Below, piece after piece: positions 47,219 through 56,346 of a stretch of DNA of 64,000 bases. The DNA is taken from the NCBI GenBank assembly GCA_963716445.1, contig OY970313.1, positions 2,536,125 through 2,600,124 of the forward strand, given 5' to 3'. A model generated the notes under the pieces. That model made no database searches, was not told the origin of the DNA, and saw only the letters and a program-made list of their open reading frames with translations. Source of the DNA: JAAYBF01 sp963716445 (lineage in GTDB: Bacteria > Actinomycetota > Thermoleophilia > Solirubrobacterales > Thermoleophilaceae). The stretch's first letter is position 1. Each line of letters starts with the position of its first letter. Position numbers and translations under genes: made by a program.

Positions 47219-47786
47219 TCGCAAGCGGCGCAAGCAGCGCCGCCGCGCGACGGAGCCACGACGCGCCGTCGACACCGCAACGGCCGACCCGGCGGTCACG
47301 AGCCAGGGTGCCGCGACGGCGGGCGCCGAGCAAGAGGGCGCGATGGCGCGCGGCTACGCCCGCGGACGCGCCAAGGACGAGGCGGCGCGCGCCGCGCTGA
47401 AGCCGCTGGCGCCGGGCGAGCGGCCGACCGCCGTGACTGTGGGCGCGGTTGTCGCCGCGATCGCGCTGGTCGCGAACCTCGTCGCCCTGCTGCTCGCCTA
47501 CGACCCCGACGAGGCGCGCAAGACCGTCAGCACCGGTCTTGGCACGGCGATCCTCGCCGTCGTCGCCGTCGGCATGTGGCGCGCCCGCTACTGGGCCGTG
47601 CTCGGCATGCAGACGCTGCTGGCGATCACGATGGTCCTCAGCTCGCTCGCCCTGCTGACCGCCGTCGACGTCGGGGCGGCGCTGCTCGCGCTGCTGCTCG
47701 TCGCCGGCTCCGGCACGCTGTTCTGGTTCCTCGTCAAGGCGATGGCGCGAATCCAGATGCCGCGGCGCCCGGGCGCCGACGGCTGA
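47202..47786 (+). CDS. Hypothetical membrane protein with basic N-terminus
   Basis: This 194-residue protein has a very basic N-terminus (SSRKRRKQRRRATEPRR), an Ala/Gly/Arg linker and three or four hydrophobic segments from about residue 78 on (AVTVGAVVAAIALVANLVAL, ILAVVAVGMWRARYWAVLGM, VGAALLALLLVAG). The TTG start at 47202 has GAGGAG upstream and overlaps the end of thiE by 17 bases. I cannot assign a function. It may be co-transcribed with thiE. Confidence 0.7.
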   Translation: MAQRSSRKRRKQRRRATEPRRAVDTATADPAVTSQGAATAGAEQEGAMARGYARGRAKDEAARAALKPLAPGERPTAVTVGAVVAAIALVANLVALLLAYDPDEARKTVSTGLGTAILAVVAVGMWRARYWAVLGMQTLLAITMVLSSLALLTAVDVGAALLALLLVAGSGTLFWFLVKAMARIQMPRRPGADG

Positions 47787-47834
47787 CGGCCCCGGCGACC
47801 GGCCGGCCCCGGACTCCCGGCGACTCCCCTTGGA

Positions 47835-47840
47835 TAGGCT
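47835..47840 (+). promoter_or_regulatory. Putative -10 box of lpd (leaderless)
   Basis: TAGGCT ends eight bases before the lpd ATG at 47849, with no ribosome binding site between. Confidence 0.55.
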
Positions 47841-47848
47841 CTCGCCGC

Positions 47849-49234
47849 ATGCCGGATAGCTCCTACGACTGCATCGTGATCGGCTCCGGCCCTGGCGGCT
47901 ACGTGGCGGCGATCCGGGCCGCCCAGCTCGGGATGAGGACCGCCGTGGTAGAGCGCGCGAGCGTCGTCGGCGGCCGCTGCCTGAACGAGGCCTGCATCCC
48001 CGCGAAGGCGATGCTGCGGGTCGCCGACGCCTACAAGGAGGTCGTCGGCGCCAAGGACTTCGGCATCACGGTCTCCGACGTGAGCTTCGACTTCTCGGGC
48101 GCGACGGCGCACCGCGACAAGGTGATCAAGATCCTCACCGGGGGCGTCTCGATGCTGTTCGAGAAGAACAAGATCGACGTGTTCGAGGGCCACGGCTCGC
48201 TGACCGAGGACGGCAACGTCAAGGTCGGCGGCTCGTTCGACGGCCAGGAGATCGAGGCCGGCAAGGTCGTGCTCGCGACCGGCTCGATCGCCAAGCCGCT
48301 GCTCGGCCTGCAGTTCGGCGGGCGGATCGTCGACACGGCCGGGATGTGGCTCGCAGCCGAGCAGCCGAAGCGGCTCGCGGTGATCGGCGCGGGGGCGTCG
48401 GGAACTGAGGTCGCGTCGGCATTCGGCCGGCTCGGCAGCGACGTGATGCTGATCGAGGCGCTCGACCAGATCCTGCCGCTGGAGGACAAGGACGTCGCCA
48501 AGGCCTGCGCGCGCGAGATCGCGAAGCAGAACGTCAAGATCGTCACCGGGGCGAACGTCGAGTCGGCGAAGGACGCCGGCGAGTCCGTGAAGCTCGTCGT
48601 CGACGGCGAGCAGCACGAGTTCGACCTGCTCTGCATCGCCGCCGGGCGGGCCGCCGACGTCGAGGGCCTGGGCCTCGACGAGGCCGGCGTCAAGACCGAC
48701 GAGCGCGGCCTGATCGAGGTCGACGGCGCGCTGCGGACGTCGAAGGAGAACGTCTACGCGATCGGCGACCTTGTGCTCGGCCCGGCGCTCGCGCACAAGG
48801 CGTCGGACGAGGGCGTGATCGCCGTCGAGGACGCGGCCGGCCTCGACACCCATCCGATCGACTACCCCTACGTCCCGCGCGTCACGTTCTGCGCGCCGCA
48901 GGTCGCCAGCTTCGGGCTGACCGAGGCGCAGGCGAAGGAGGCCGGCCACGACGTCGTCGTCGGCAAGGTGCCGATGGGCGCCGTCGGCGCGCCGACCGTC
49001 TACGGCGACCGCGGCGGCATGGTCAAGATCGTCGGCGACCGCCGCTACGGCGAGATCCTCGGCGCCCACATCGTCTCCGCCAAGGCCGCCGAGCTGATCG
49101 AGGAGCTCGTCGTCGCACGCGACCTCGAGGGCGGCTACCCCGAGCTCGCCCGTTCGATCCACCCCCATCCCGCCTTCGCCGAGACGATCCTCGAGGCCGC
49201 CCGCGCCACGGACGGCTGGCTCATCCACGGATAG
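47849..49234 (+). CDS. lpd: Dihydrolipoamide dehydrogenase (E3)
   Basis: This FAD-dependent E3 component reoxidises dihydrolipoamide in 2-oxoacid dehydrogenase complexes. The 461-residue protein has the FAD fold CIVIGSGPGGYVAAIRAAQLG, the redox-active disulfide Cys44-x4-Cys49 in GGRCLNEACIPAKAML, the NAD fold RLAVIGAGASGTEVASAFGR, VYAIGDL, and the C-terminal active-site HPHPAFAETILEA. In the redox motif the usual Thr before the first Cys is Arg, and Val-Gly is Glu-Ala, so it is an unusual but complete E3. It lies 3.5 kb upstream of pdhABC, separated by three unrelated genes. Confidence 0.93.
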   Translation: MPDSSYDCIVIGSGPGGYVAAIRAAQLGMRTAVVERASVVGGRCLNEACIPAKAMLRVADAYKEVVGAKDFGITVSDVSFDFSGATAHRDKVIKILTGGVSMLFEKNKIDVFEGHGSLTEDGNVKVGGSFDGQEIEAGKVVLATGSIAKPLLGLQFGGRIVDTAGMWLAAEQPKRLAVIGAGASGTEVASAFGRLGSDVMLIEALDQILPLEDKDVAKACAREIAKQNVKIVTGANVESAKDAGESVKLVVDGEQHEFDLLCIAAGRAADVEGLGLDEAGVKTDERGLIEVDGALRTSKENVYAIGDLVLGPALAHKASDEGVIAVEDAAGLDTHPIDYPYVPRVTFCAPQVASFGLTEAQAKEAGHDVVVGKVPMGAVGAPTVYGDRGGMVKIVGDRRYGEILGAHIVSAKAAELIEELVVARDLEGGYPELARSIHPHPAFAETILEAARATDGWLIHG

Positions 49235-49238
49235 GGGG

Positions 49239-49263
49239 CGAAGGCCTCCCGCACGGCCCTTCG
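49239..49263 (+). terminator. Hairpin after lpd
   Basis: CGAAGGCC pairs with GGCCCTTCG with one bulged base, five bases after the lpd stop. It probably ends the lpd transcript. A U-tract is lacking. Confidence 0.45.
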
Positions 49264-49290
49264 GGGGAACGCCCCGTCGAAGGAGGAGCC

Positions 49291-51531
49291 GTGTCCCGTC
49301 CGTTCCGTGCCGTTCTCGTGCTTGCCGCCGTGCTCGCGTTGTCAGTCGTGCTGGTCGCCCCGCCGCCCGCGGAGGCTGGCACGTACACCGTCCGCCAGTG
49401 CGACTACGCGACCGGCAACGGCTTCCACGACTTCCGCTGGCAGGCCTCGGGCACGCCGGCGGTGATCCAGAACCCGGGCAGCGGCTGCGGCGAGTTCGGG
49501 CTGGCAGCCCGCAACGGGAACGTCGGCGTCGAGCAGACCTACCCCTCGGGTGGCTACGGCGGCTGGTTCGCCTACGCGCCCTCGGGCACGGTGTTCACCC
49601 ACTTCTCGGGCGCGTTCGGCGTGCTCGCCGGCTGCTGCATCAACGGCATGGCGACCTACGCGGAGGCGACCCAGGTCGCCGGCGGGCCGGGCGGTCGCTC
49701 GTACCTCTTCCAGGGCAACCTCGGCAACGACACGTGGTACGCCCCGTCGGGCCTGCAGGGACCGGTCGGCCGTAGCTGGGACGCGTCGTCGAGCGGCTTC
49801 ACCGCCCAGACCGTCGGCTTCTACCTGCGCTGCGGCCCGGGGTTCACGTGCTTTCAGAAGCGGACGGGCGATCTGCGCCTGCGCGCCCGGTCGTTTCACT
49901 TCACGCTGCGCGACGACGTGGCGCCCAGCGTCGCCGCGACCGGCGGGACGCTGCTCTCCGGCGGCTGGCTGAGGGGCGTCAAGACGCTCGGCTTCTCGGC
50001 CTCCGACGGCGGCGGCGGGCTCACGAACGTCATCGCCGCCTTCGACAACGGGACGACGCTGTCGGCGCCCTCCGGCTGCCCGGCGATCGGCGGGCACTAC
50101 GTACAGCTTCAGCCATGCCCGCTGGGACGCTCGGGCGGCTGGAGCGTCGACACGTCGAAGCTGCCCGACGGCGTGCGGACGCTCTCGCTGCGGGCCGACG
50201 ACGCCGGCGGCGCGACGGCCGGCGACGTCCGCTCCGTGCGCGTCGACAACACGGCACCGGCCACGCCGGTCGCCGCCGCGGCGATCGGCGGGGATGGCTG
50301 GCGGCGGACGAACGGCTTCGCGCTCGGCTGGAGCAACCCGGGCGGCCAGCACGCCCCGATCGTGAGGGCGCGCTACACGGCATGCCCCGTGGACGGCGGC
50401 GGGTGCACGTCGGGCGACGCGCCGGTCGAGGCGCTGCCGATCGCGGCCGGCATCCTCGTGCCGCGGCCCGGCGAGTGGGACCTGCGCGTCTGGCTCGAGG
50501 ACGCCGCCGGCAACGCCGACCCGGCGTCCGCCTCGCCGGCGCAGCGGGTGCGGTTCGACCCGGACCCGCCGTCGGTGCGCTTCCTGCCGGGCGATCCCGC
50601 GGCGCCGACTCAGCTCGCGGTCGAGGCCGAGGACATGTCGGGCGTCGCCGGCGCCGAGATCGAGCTGCGCCGCCGCGGGGCGAGCGCGTGGCTCGGACTG
50701 CCGACCGCCCGCCACGGCCGACGCGTGACGGCCGAGATCGACGACGTCCGGCTGGCGCCGGGCACCTACGACCTGCGCGCCCGTGCCGTCGACGCGGCCG
50801 GCAACGAGGGCGTCGCCTTCGGGGGAGAGCGCACGCTGCCGATCCGAACGCCCACGCGGCTGGCAGCGGCGGTCGTCAAGCGGGTCCGCCGCGCACGGCT
50901 TGGCTGCCGACCCGCCCGCGGGGCGATCTGCCGCTCCCGTGTGACCGTCCGTCGTCGGGCGGTCAGCGCCCGACACGGCTCGACGGTCGTCGTGCGCGGC
51001 CGCCTGCGCACGCTCGCCGGCCGACCGCTGGCGGGACGGGCGCTGACGGCGACGTCGGTGTCCGCCGATGGCGCCGTCCGGCTTCCCCACCCCGTGACGA
51101 ACTCCGCCGGAGACGTCGTGCTCGTCCTGCGCGCGCGCCGCTCGGCCGTCGTGGAGCTCGGCTTCGGCGGCGATCGCGAGGCGCTGCCGAGCGGGCGCCG
51201 GCTGAGGATCGACGTGCCGGCGCCGGTGACGTTCGCCACCGCGCGCCGCGTCGTCGCCGGCCGCCCGGCGCTGTTTCGCGGGCGGGTTCGCGGCGGCTCG
51301 ATCCCGCGCGGCGGGAAGCTGGTCGAGATCCAGGCCCACTTCCGCGGCCGCTGGCGCACGATCTCCACCGCTCGCACCCGGCGCGGCGGGCGCTGGCGGT
51401 TCGTCTACGTGTTCCGCGGCGCGGGCCGCGCGGCGACCTACCGGCTGCGCGCACGCGTGCCGGCGGAGACCGGCTACCCGTTCGCGAGCGGCACGTCGCA
51501 GCCGGTTCGCGTTACGGTCCGCGGTCGGTGA
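49291..51531 (+). CDS. Secreted protein with Ig-like repeats
   Basis: This 746-residue protein has a signal peptide (hydrophobic core LVLAAVLALSVVLV, cleavage near AEA-GT at residue 29). A Cys-rich N-terminal beta domain (about 30-205) starts TYTVRQCDYATGNGFHDF. Several Ig/fibronectin-like beta modules follow (repeated D-x-x-P-P-S-V and W-L-x-D-A-A-G-N/RAVDAAGN-type sequences near 225, 325, 425 and 480), then an Arg/Val-rich beta region at 540-746. It has no enzymatic motif and no sortase signal. It is probably an extracellular surface protein of a lineage-specific family. The GTG start follows AGGAGG. It overlaps the next gene (GTGA). Confidence 0.82.
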   Translation: MSRPFRAVLVLAAVLALSVVLVAPPPAEAGTYTVRQCDYATGNGFHDFRWQASGTPAVIQNPGSGCGEFGLAARNGNVGVEQTYPSGGYGGWFAYAPSGTVFTHFSGAFGVLAGCCINGMATYAEATQVAGGPGGRSYLFQGNLGNDTWYAPSGLQGPVGRSWDASSSGFTAQTVGFYLRCGPGFTCFQKRTGDLRLRARSFHFTLRDDVAPSVAATGGTLLSGGWLRGVKTLGFSASDGGGGLTNVIAAFDNGTTLSAPSGCPAIGGHYVQLQPCPLGRSGGWSVDTSKLPDGVRTLSLRADDAGGATAGDVRSVRVDNTAPATPVAAAAIGGDGWRRTNGFALGWSNPGGQHAPIVRARYTACPVDGGGCTSGDAPVEALPIAAGILVPRPGEWDLRVWLEDAAGNADPASASPAQRVRFDPDPPSVRFLPGDPAAPTQLAVEAEDMSGVAGAEIELRRRGASAWLGLPTARHGRRVTAEIDDVRLAPGTYDLRARAVDAAGNEGVAFGGERTLPIRTPTRLAAAVVKRVRRARLGCRPARGAICRSRVTVRRRAVSARHGSTVVVRGRLRTLAGRPLAGRALTATSVSADGAVRLPHPVTNSAGDVVLVLRARRSAVVELGFGGDREALPSGRRLRIDVPAPVTFATARRVVAGRPALFRGRVRGGSIPRGGKLVEIQAHFRGRWRTISTARTRRGGRWRFVYVFRGAGRAATYRLRARVPAETGYPFASGTSQPVRVTVRGR

Positions 51532-52127
51532 GCGACGACCGCCCCGTCTTCTACTACGACCTCGGTTCGCCCTACGCGTGGCTGGCCGCCGAGCGGATCC
51601 ACGCCGTGCTGCCGGTCACGGCGATCTGGCAGCCGATCCTGCTCGGTGGCGTCTGGCAGCACACGGGCAGCGGGTCGTGGTCGTTGACCGACGAGCGCGA
51701 GGCGGGGATGGCGGAGGTCGAGCGCCGCGCCGCCGAGCGGGGCCTGATGAAGGTCCGCTGGCCGGAGCCATGGCCGTCGAGCTCGCTCGTCGCTATGCGC
51801 GCCGCCACCTTCGCGCAGCAGGCGGGGCGGGCCGTCGCGTTCTCGCTCGCCGCGTTCCGGCAGGCGTTCTGCGCGGGCCGCGACCTCGCCGACCTCGACA
51901 ACGTGCTGATCGCGGCCGCCGCCTGTGAGCTGCACCCGAACGCGGTGACCAAGGGCATCGAGAGCCGGTCGGTCAAGGACCGGCTGCGCGCGGCGACCGA
52001 GGAGGCCGTCACCCGGGGCGTCGTCGGCGTGCCGACGGTCGCCGTCGGCGACGAGCTCTTCTGGGGCGACGACCGGCTCGAGGAGGCGGCCGCCGCCGCC
52101 TCCGAGCGCTACGGCGAGCCCTCGTAG
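51528..52127 (+). CDS. DsbA-like thioredoxin-fold protein, HCCA isomerase family
   Basis: This 199-residue protein starts DDRPVFYYDLGSPYAWLAAE, the hallmark of the 2-hydroxychromene-2-carboxylate isomerase/kappa-class GST branch of the DsbA family. It has no CxxC pair; the SPYAW segment takes that place. The helical insertion has WPEPWPSSSLVAMRAATFAQ, and the C-terminus has TRGVVGVPTVAVGDELFWG with the cis-Pro loop. It may be a glutathione- or mycothiol-type isomerase, but the substrate is unknown. The GTG start overlaps the stop of the secreted-protein gene, so it is translationally coupled. Confidence 0.85.
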   Translation: MSDDRPVFYYDLGSPYAWLAAERIHAVLPVTAIWQPILLGGVWQHTGSGSWSLTDEREAGMAEVERRAAERGLMKVRWPEPWPSSSLVAMRAATFAQQAGRAVAFSLAAFRQAFCAGRDLADLDNVLIAAAACELHPNAVTKGIESRSVKDRLRAATEEAVTRGVVGVPTVAVGDELFWGDDRLEEAAAAASERYGEPS

Positions 52128-52172
52128 CGTCGACGCTGGGCGGCGGTCCTGGGCGGCCACTCCGGCCGACCG

Positions 52173-52202
52173 TTGCACGGAGGGCCGACGGCCGCTTAGG
52201 AT
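52173..52202 (+). promoter_or_regulatory. Promoter of the FKBP lipoprotein gene (leaderless)
   Basis: TTGCAC (52173-52178) and TAGGAT (52197-52202) are 18 bases apart. The -10 ends eight bases before the ATG at 52211. Confidence 0.6.
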
Positions 52203-52210
52203 GCGCGGCC

Positions 52211-52729
52211 ATGCGCATTCGATACCTGATCGCCAGCGGCATGGCCGCTCTTGCCCTGACCCTCGCGACCGGCTGCGGAGGCGACGACACCGAGACGGCG
52301 AGCTTCACCGTCGAGGACGTGCCGAGCGAGCAGGCCGCCGTCGACGCCGCGGCGCCGGCGGCCAAGAAGCCGAAGGTGAAGGTCCCAGCCGGAGCGCCGC
52401 CGAAGAAGCTCGTGGTCAAGGACTTGAAGGAGGGCAGCGGCGCGACCGCGAAGGCGGGCGACGACGTCTCGATGAACTACGTCGGCGTCGCCTACTCGAC
52501 CAAGAAGGAGTTCGACAACTCCTACGACCGCGGGCAGCCGTTCGACTTCACGCTCGGCCAGGGCAGCGTGATCCCGGGCTGGGACGAGGGGATCGTCGGC
52601 ATGAAGGTCGGCGGACGCCGCCAGCTCGTCATCCCGCCCAATCAGGCCTACGGCCCCCAGGGCCAGCCACCGGCGATCGGGCCGAACGAGACGCTCGTCT
52701 TCATAGTGGACCTGCTGGACATCAAGTAG
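52211..52729 (+). CDS. FKBP-type peptidyl-prolyl isomerase lipoprotein
   Basis: This 172-residue protein has a lipoprotein signal peptide with lipobox LATGC, a linker rich in Ala, Pro and Lys, and a C-terminal FKBP domain (about 75-172). The domain reads LVVKDLKEGSGATAKAGDDV, MNYVGVAYSTKKEFDNSYDR then GQPFDFTLGQGSVIPGWDEG and IVGMKVGGRRQLVIPPNQAYG. The FKBP active-site aromatic residues are present. It probably helps fold exported proteins outside the membrane. It lies between the DsbA-like gene and pdhA. Confidence 0.92.
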   Translation: MRIRYLIASGMAALALTLATGCGGDDTETASFTVEDVPSEQAAVDAAAPAAKKPKVKVPAGAPPKKLVVKDLKEGSGATAKAGDDVSMNYVGVAYSTKKEFDNSYDRGQPFDFTLGQGSVIPGWDEGIVGMKVGGRRQLVIPPNQAYGPQGQPPAIGPNETLVFIVDLLDIK

Positions 52730-52746
52730 CACCACTCCCCCGGCGC

Positions 52747-52752
52747 TAGAGT
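52747..52752 (+). promoter_or_regulatory. Putative -10 box of pdhA (leaderless)
   Basis: TAGAGT ends eight bases before the pdhA ATG. The intervening CGAGGAGG abuts the ATG, too close to serve as a normal ribosome binding site. Confidence 0.5.
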
Positions 52753-52760
52753 CGAGGAGG

Positions 52761-53966
52761 ATGGCGACAGAGGACGCTTCGGTCGGCCGCGGCCCGGACG
52801 CGACGGGCGTGGAGACCGCGACGCATCCCCTCCCGGACCGTGAGGCCTGCGAGCGGATCCTCGAGCGGATGCTGCTGATCCGGCGCTTCGAGGAGCGCGC
52901 CGGGGAGATGTACGCGAAGGCGAAGATCGGCGGCTTCCTGCACCTCTGCATCGGCGAGGAGGCGACGATCGTCGGAGCCACGCAGGCGCTCCGCGACGAG
53001 GACTACCTGCTCTCGACCTACCGCGAGCACGGCCAGGCGCTCGCCCGCGGGACGCCGCCCGAGGCCGTGATGGCGGAGCTGTTCGGCAAGGTCGACGGCT
53101 GCTCGCACGGGCGCGGCGGCTCGATGCACCTGTTCGACATGGAGCGGCGCTTCCTCGGCGGCTACGGGATCGTCGGCGGCAACCTGCCGCTCGCGGCGGG
53201 CGTGGCGCTCGCCTCCGACTACTCGGGGACCGAGGACGCGACGCTCTGCATGTTCGGCGACGGCGCCACCAACCAGGGCACATTCGGCGAGACGATGAAC
53301 CTCGCCGCGCTGTGGAAGCTGCCGATCGTCTTCATGGTGATCAACAACCAGTTCGGCATGGGGACGGCGCTCGAGCGGCACTCGGCGGTCACCGACCTCT
53401 CGCGCAAGGCCGAGAGCTTCGGCGTGCCGGGCAGCCGCTGCGACGGCATGGACGTGCTCGACGTCCACGCCAGCGTCGGCGAGGCGCTCGAGCGGGCGCG
53501 CTCCGAGCGCGCCCCGCAGCTGATCGAGGCCGTCACCTACCGCTACCGCGGCCATTCGATGGCCGACCCCGAGGAGTACCGCACCAAGGACGAGGTCGAG
53601 CAGTGGCGCGGCCGCGACCCGCTGATCGCCTTCCCCGCGCGCCTGGTCGACGAGGGTGTGCTGTCGGAGGACCAGGTCGCGACGCTCGACGAGCAGGCGG
53701 TGAAGCGGATCGACGAGGCGGTCGAGTTCGCGGAGCGCTCGCCGTTCCCCGACCTCGACTCGCTCTACGACGACATCTACGTGATCGGCGAGCAGGTGCG
53801 CGACCCGTGGTGGTCGACCGACTCCCGCTCGCCCGACACCCACCGCGGCGAGGGCGAGCGCGACGCCGGCGCCGTGGCGCGCGAGCTGGCCGAGGCCGGC
53901 GCGGCGCACGAGGACGAGACCGATCCGGAGACGCGAGGCGCCCGCGCGCGCGGCGAGGGCGGCTGA
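52761..53966 (+). CDS. pdhA: Thiamine-dependent 2-oxoacid dehydrogenase E1 alpha subunit
   Basis: The E1 alpha subunit carries out TPP-dependent decarboxylation of a 2-oxoacid (pyruvate or branched-chain). The 401-residue protein has IRRFEERAGEMYAKAKIGGF then LHLCIGEEA, DYLLSTYREHGQALARG, SMHLFD, GYGIVGGNLPLAAGVALA, and the TPP/Mg motif FGDGATNQGTFGE ending in VINNQFGMGT. YRYRGHSMADPEEYR is also present. An acidic tail of about 50 residues after DPWW is unusual and low-complexity. The sequence alone does not separate PDH from BCKDH. The gene heads pdhA-pdhB-pdhC. Confidence 0.9.
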   Translation: MATEDASVGRGPDATGVETATHPLPDREACERILERMLLIRRFEERAGEMYAKAKIGGFLHLCIGEEATIVGATQALRDEDYLLSTYREHGQALARGTPPEAVMAELFGKVDGCSHGRGGSMHLFDMERRFLGGYGIVGGNLPLAAGVALASDYSGTEDATLCMFGDGATNQGTFGETMNLAALWKLPIVFMVINNQFGMGTALERHSAVTDLSRKAESFGVPGSRCDGMDVLDVHASVGEALERARSERAPQLIEAVTYRYRGHSMADPEEYRTKDEVEQWRGRDPLIAFPARLVDEGVLSEDQVATLDEQAVKRIDEAVEFAERSPFPDLDSLYDDIYVIGEQVRDPWWSTDSRSPDTHRGEGERDAGAVARELAEAGAAHEDETDPETRGARARGEGG

Positions 53967-53969
53967 GCC

Positions 53970-54953
53970 TTGGCCGCCATGCGCTACCGCGAAGCGCTCA
54001 ACCTCGCCCTGCGCGAGGAGATGGACGCCGACGAGCGCGTCTTCCTGATGGGCGAGGACATCGGCGTGTTCCAGGGCGCGTTCAAGGTGACCGCCGGGCT
54101 GCTCGACGAGTTCGGCGAGCGGCGGGTGCGCGACACGCCGATCTCCGAGAACACGATCGTCGGGATGGGCGTCGGGGCCGCGATGGCCGGGCTGCGGCCG
54201 GTGGTCGAGCTGATGACGATCAACTTCTCGCTGCTCGCGCTCGACCAGATCGTCAACTGCGCGGCGTCGATCCGCTACATGTTTGGCGCGCAGGTCAAGG
54301 TGCCGCTGGTGATCCGGATGCCGCAGGGCGCCGGCCACCAGCTCGGGCCGACGCACTCGCACTCGCTCGAGGCGCTCTACCTGCACGTGCCGGGCCTGCT
54401 CGTGGCGGCGCCGAGCACCGCGGCCGACGCGCGCGGCCTGCTGAAGGCGGCGATCCGCGACGACAACCCGGTGATCTTCATCGAGCACGAGACGCTCTAC
54501 GGCCGGCGCGGCGACGTTCCCGAGGACCAGCAGCCGATGCGCTTCGGCGAGGCGGCGGTGCGTCGCGAGGGCGCCGACGTGACGATCGTCGGCATCTCGC
54601 GGATGGCCGAGACGGCGCTCAAGGCCGCGGACGAGCTGGCGGCGGAGCACGAGCTCGAGGCGGAGGTGATAGACCCGCGCACTCTGCGACCGCTCGACCT
54701 CGACACGATCCTCGCCTCGGTGCGCAAGACCAACCGCGCCGTGATCGTCGAGGAGGGCTGGCCCCACGGCGGGGTAGGCGCGAACATGGCGGCCTTGATC
54801 CAGGAGCACGCCTTCGACCATCTCGATGCGCCGATCGGGCGCGTGACCGGCGCCGACGTGCCGATGCCCTACTCGAAGCCGCTCGAGCAGGCCGCCTTCC
54901 CGCACGAGGAGCACGTCGTGCAGGCGGCGCTCGCGACGTTCAGGGACCTCTGA
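53970..54953 (+). CDS. pdhB: 2-oxoacid dehydrogenase E1 beta subunit
   Basis: The E1 beta subunit pairs with E1 alpha to form the TPP site. The protein has 327 residues from TTG 53970 (324 from ATG 53979). It shows RVFLMGEDIGVFQGAFKVTAG, DTPISENTIVGMGVGAAMAG, LRPVVELMTINF, QGAGHQLGPTHSHSLEALYL, and the C-terminal VIDPRTLRPLDLDTI and VIVEEGWPHGGVGANMAALI. These are standard for PdhB/BkdB. It follows pdhA by three bases and overlaps pdhC by one (TGATG). Confidence 0.93.
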   Translation: MAAMRYREALNLALREEMDADERVFLMGEDIGVFQGAFKVTAGLLDEFGERRVRDTPISENTIVGMGVGAAMAGLRPVVELMTINFSLLALDQIVNCAASIRYMFGAQVKVPLVIRMPQGAGHQLGPTHSHSLEALYLHVPGLLVAAPSTAADARGLLKAAIRDDNPVIFIEHETLYGRRGDVPEDQQPMRFGEAAVRREGADVTIVGISRMAETALKAADELAAEHELEAEVIDPRTLRPLDLDTILASVRKTNRAVIVEEGWPHGGVGANMAALIQEHAFDHLDAPIGRVTGADVPMPYSKPLEQAAFPHEEHVVQAALATFRDL

Positions 54954-56344
54954 TGGCGACCGACGTCCAGATGCCGCGGCTGTCCGACTCGATGGAGGAG
55001 GGCACCGTGCTGAAGTGGCTCGTGGAGGTCGGCGGCGAGGTCCGGCGCGGCGAGCCGCTCGTCGAGATCGAGACCGACAAGGCGAACATGACCTACGACG
55101 CCGACACCGCCGGCGTGCTGGTCGAGGTCCTCGCCCAGGAGGGCGACACGCTCGAGGTCGGCCAGCCGATCGCCCGGATCGGCTCCGCCGACGAGGCCGG
55201 CGCGACGCGAGAGCCCACGCGCGAGGACGAGCCGGAGGACGGCGCCGAGCAGCCGCCCGCGCGCGAGGGCGAGCCGGAGAACGGCGCCGAGCAGCCGCCC
55301 GCCGGCGAGCCGGCCGCGACGCCGTCCGGCAACGGGGCCGCGACCGAGACGGAGGCGCCCGACGTCGCGGCCCGCGTCGCGAAGGCGAACGGGAGCGAGC
55401 GGATCAAGGCGTCGCCCGTGGCGCGGCGGATGGCCGGCGAGCTGGGAGTTGAGCTGGCGCGCGTCGAGGGCAGCGGCCCGGGCGGGCGCGTCGTGAAGGC
55501 GGACGTCGAGGCCGCCGCGAAGGCGCCGGCCCAGGAGGCGCCATCCGACGCCGCCGCGACGGAGCGCGAGCCGGAGCCGGTGTCCGACGGCGCCACCGCC
55601 GCGGCGACCGAGGAGCAGCCGCCGCTGGCCGAGCCGGGCGGGACGGTCGGCGGCGCCAAGGGCGAGACGACGGTGCACGAGCCGACTCGGCTCCAGCGCA
55701 CGGTGTCGCGCCGGATGGCCGAGGCGAAGGCGACGGTGCCCGACTTCTCGCTCGAGCTCGACGTCGACATGACGCTCTGCATCGAGCTGCGCGAGCGACT
55801 GAAGTCGCAGACCGAGCACGCGCCCTCCTTCAACGACATGGTCGTCAAGGCGGCCGCGCTCGCGCTGCGCGACCATCCGCGCGTCAACGGCGCCTACCGC
55901 GACGGCCGGTTCGAGAGCTACTCGCGCGTCAACGTCGGCGTCGCGGTCGCCGCTCGCGACGCGCTCGTCGTGCCGGTGATCCACGACGCCGACCAGAAGT
56001 CGCTCGGCGAGATATCGCGTCAGGCGCGGCGGCTGATCGAGCGTGTCCGCGACGGCGAGATCACGCCGCCCGAGGTCTCCGGGGGGACGTTCAGCGTGTC
56101 GAACCTCGGCATGTACGGGGTCGAGCGCTTCACGGCGATCGTCAACCCGCCCCAGGCCGCGATCCTGACCGTCGGCGCGCTGACCAAGAAGCCCGCCGTC
56201 GACGGTCGCGGCCGGGTCGTCGCGCGCGACCTGATGACGCTCACGCTCGTCTGCGACCACCGAATCCTCTACGGCGCCGACGGCGCCGCGTTCCTCGCCC
56301 AGGTTCGCGAGCTGCTCGAGCAGCCGCTCTCGCTCGCGCTGTAG
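54953..56344 (+). CDS. pdhC: 2-oxoacid dehydrogenase E2 acyltransferase
   Basis: E2 transfers the acyl group to CoA and forms the core of the complex. The 463-residue protein has one lipoyl domain (Lys43 in IETDKANMTYD), a linker with a 14-residue repeat (at about 90-117), a peripheral-subunit-binding domain (KASPVARRMAGELGVELARV then EGSGPGGRVVKADV), a second linker, and the acyltransferase domain ending LVCDHRILYGADGAAFL with the catalytic His and Asp. The gene order alpha-beta-E2 without lpd is notable; lpd lies upstream. Confidence 0.94.
   Translation: MATDVQMPRLSDSMEEGTVLKWLVEVGGEVRRGEPLVEIETDKANMTYDADTAGVLVEVLAQEGDTLEVGQPIARIGSADEAGATREPTREDEPEDGAEQPPAREGEPENGAEQPPAGEPAATPSGNGAATETEAPDVAARVAKANGSERIKASPVARRMAGELGVELARVEGSGPGGRVVKADVEAAAKAPAQEAPSDAAATEREPEPVSDGATAAATEEQPPLAEPGGTVGGAKGETTVHEPTRLQRTVSRRMAEAKATVPDFSLELDVDMTLCIELRERLKSQTEHAPSFNDMVVKAAALALRDHPRVNGAYRDGRFESYSRVNVGVAVAARDALVVPVIHDADQKSLGEISRQARRLIERVRDGEITPPEVSGGTFSVSNLGMYGVERFTAIVNPPQAAILTVGALTKKPAVDGRGRVVARDLMTLTLVCDHRILYGADGAAFLAQVRELLEQPLSLAL
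55221..55304 (+). repeat. Two 42-bp direct repeats in the E2 linker
   Basis: Two 42-base units (55221-55262 and 55263-55304) encode REDEPEDGAEQPPA and REGEPENGAEQPPA. They lengthen the flexible linker after the lipoyl domain, probably by recent duplication. Confidence 0.8.
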
Positions 56345-56346
56345 GG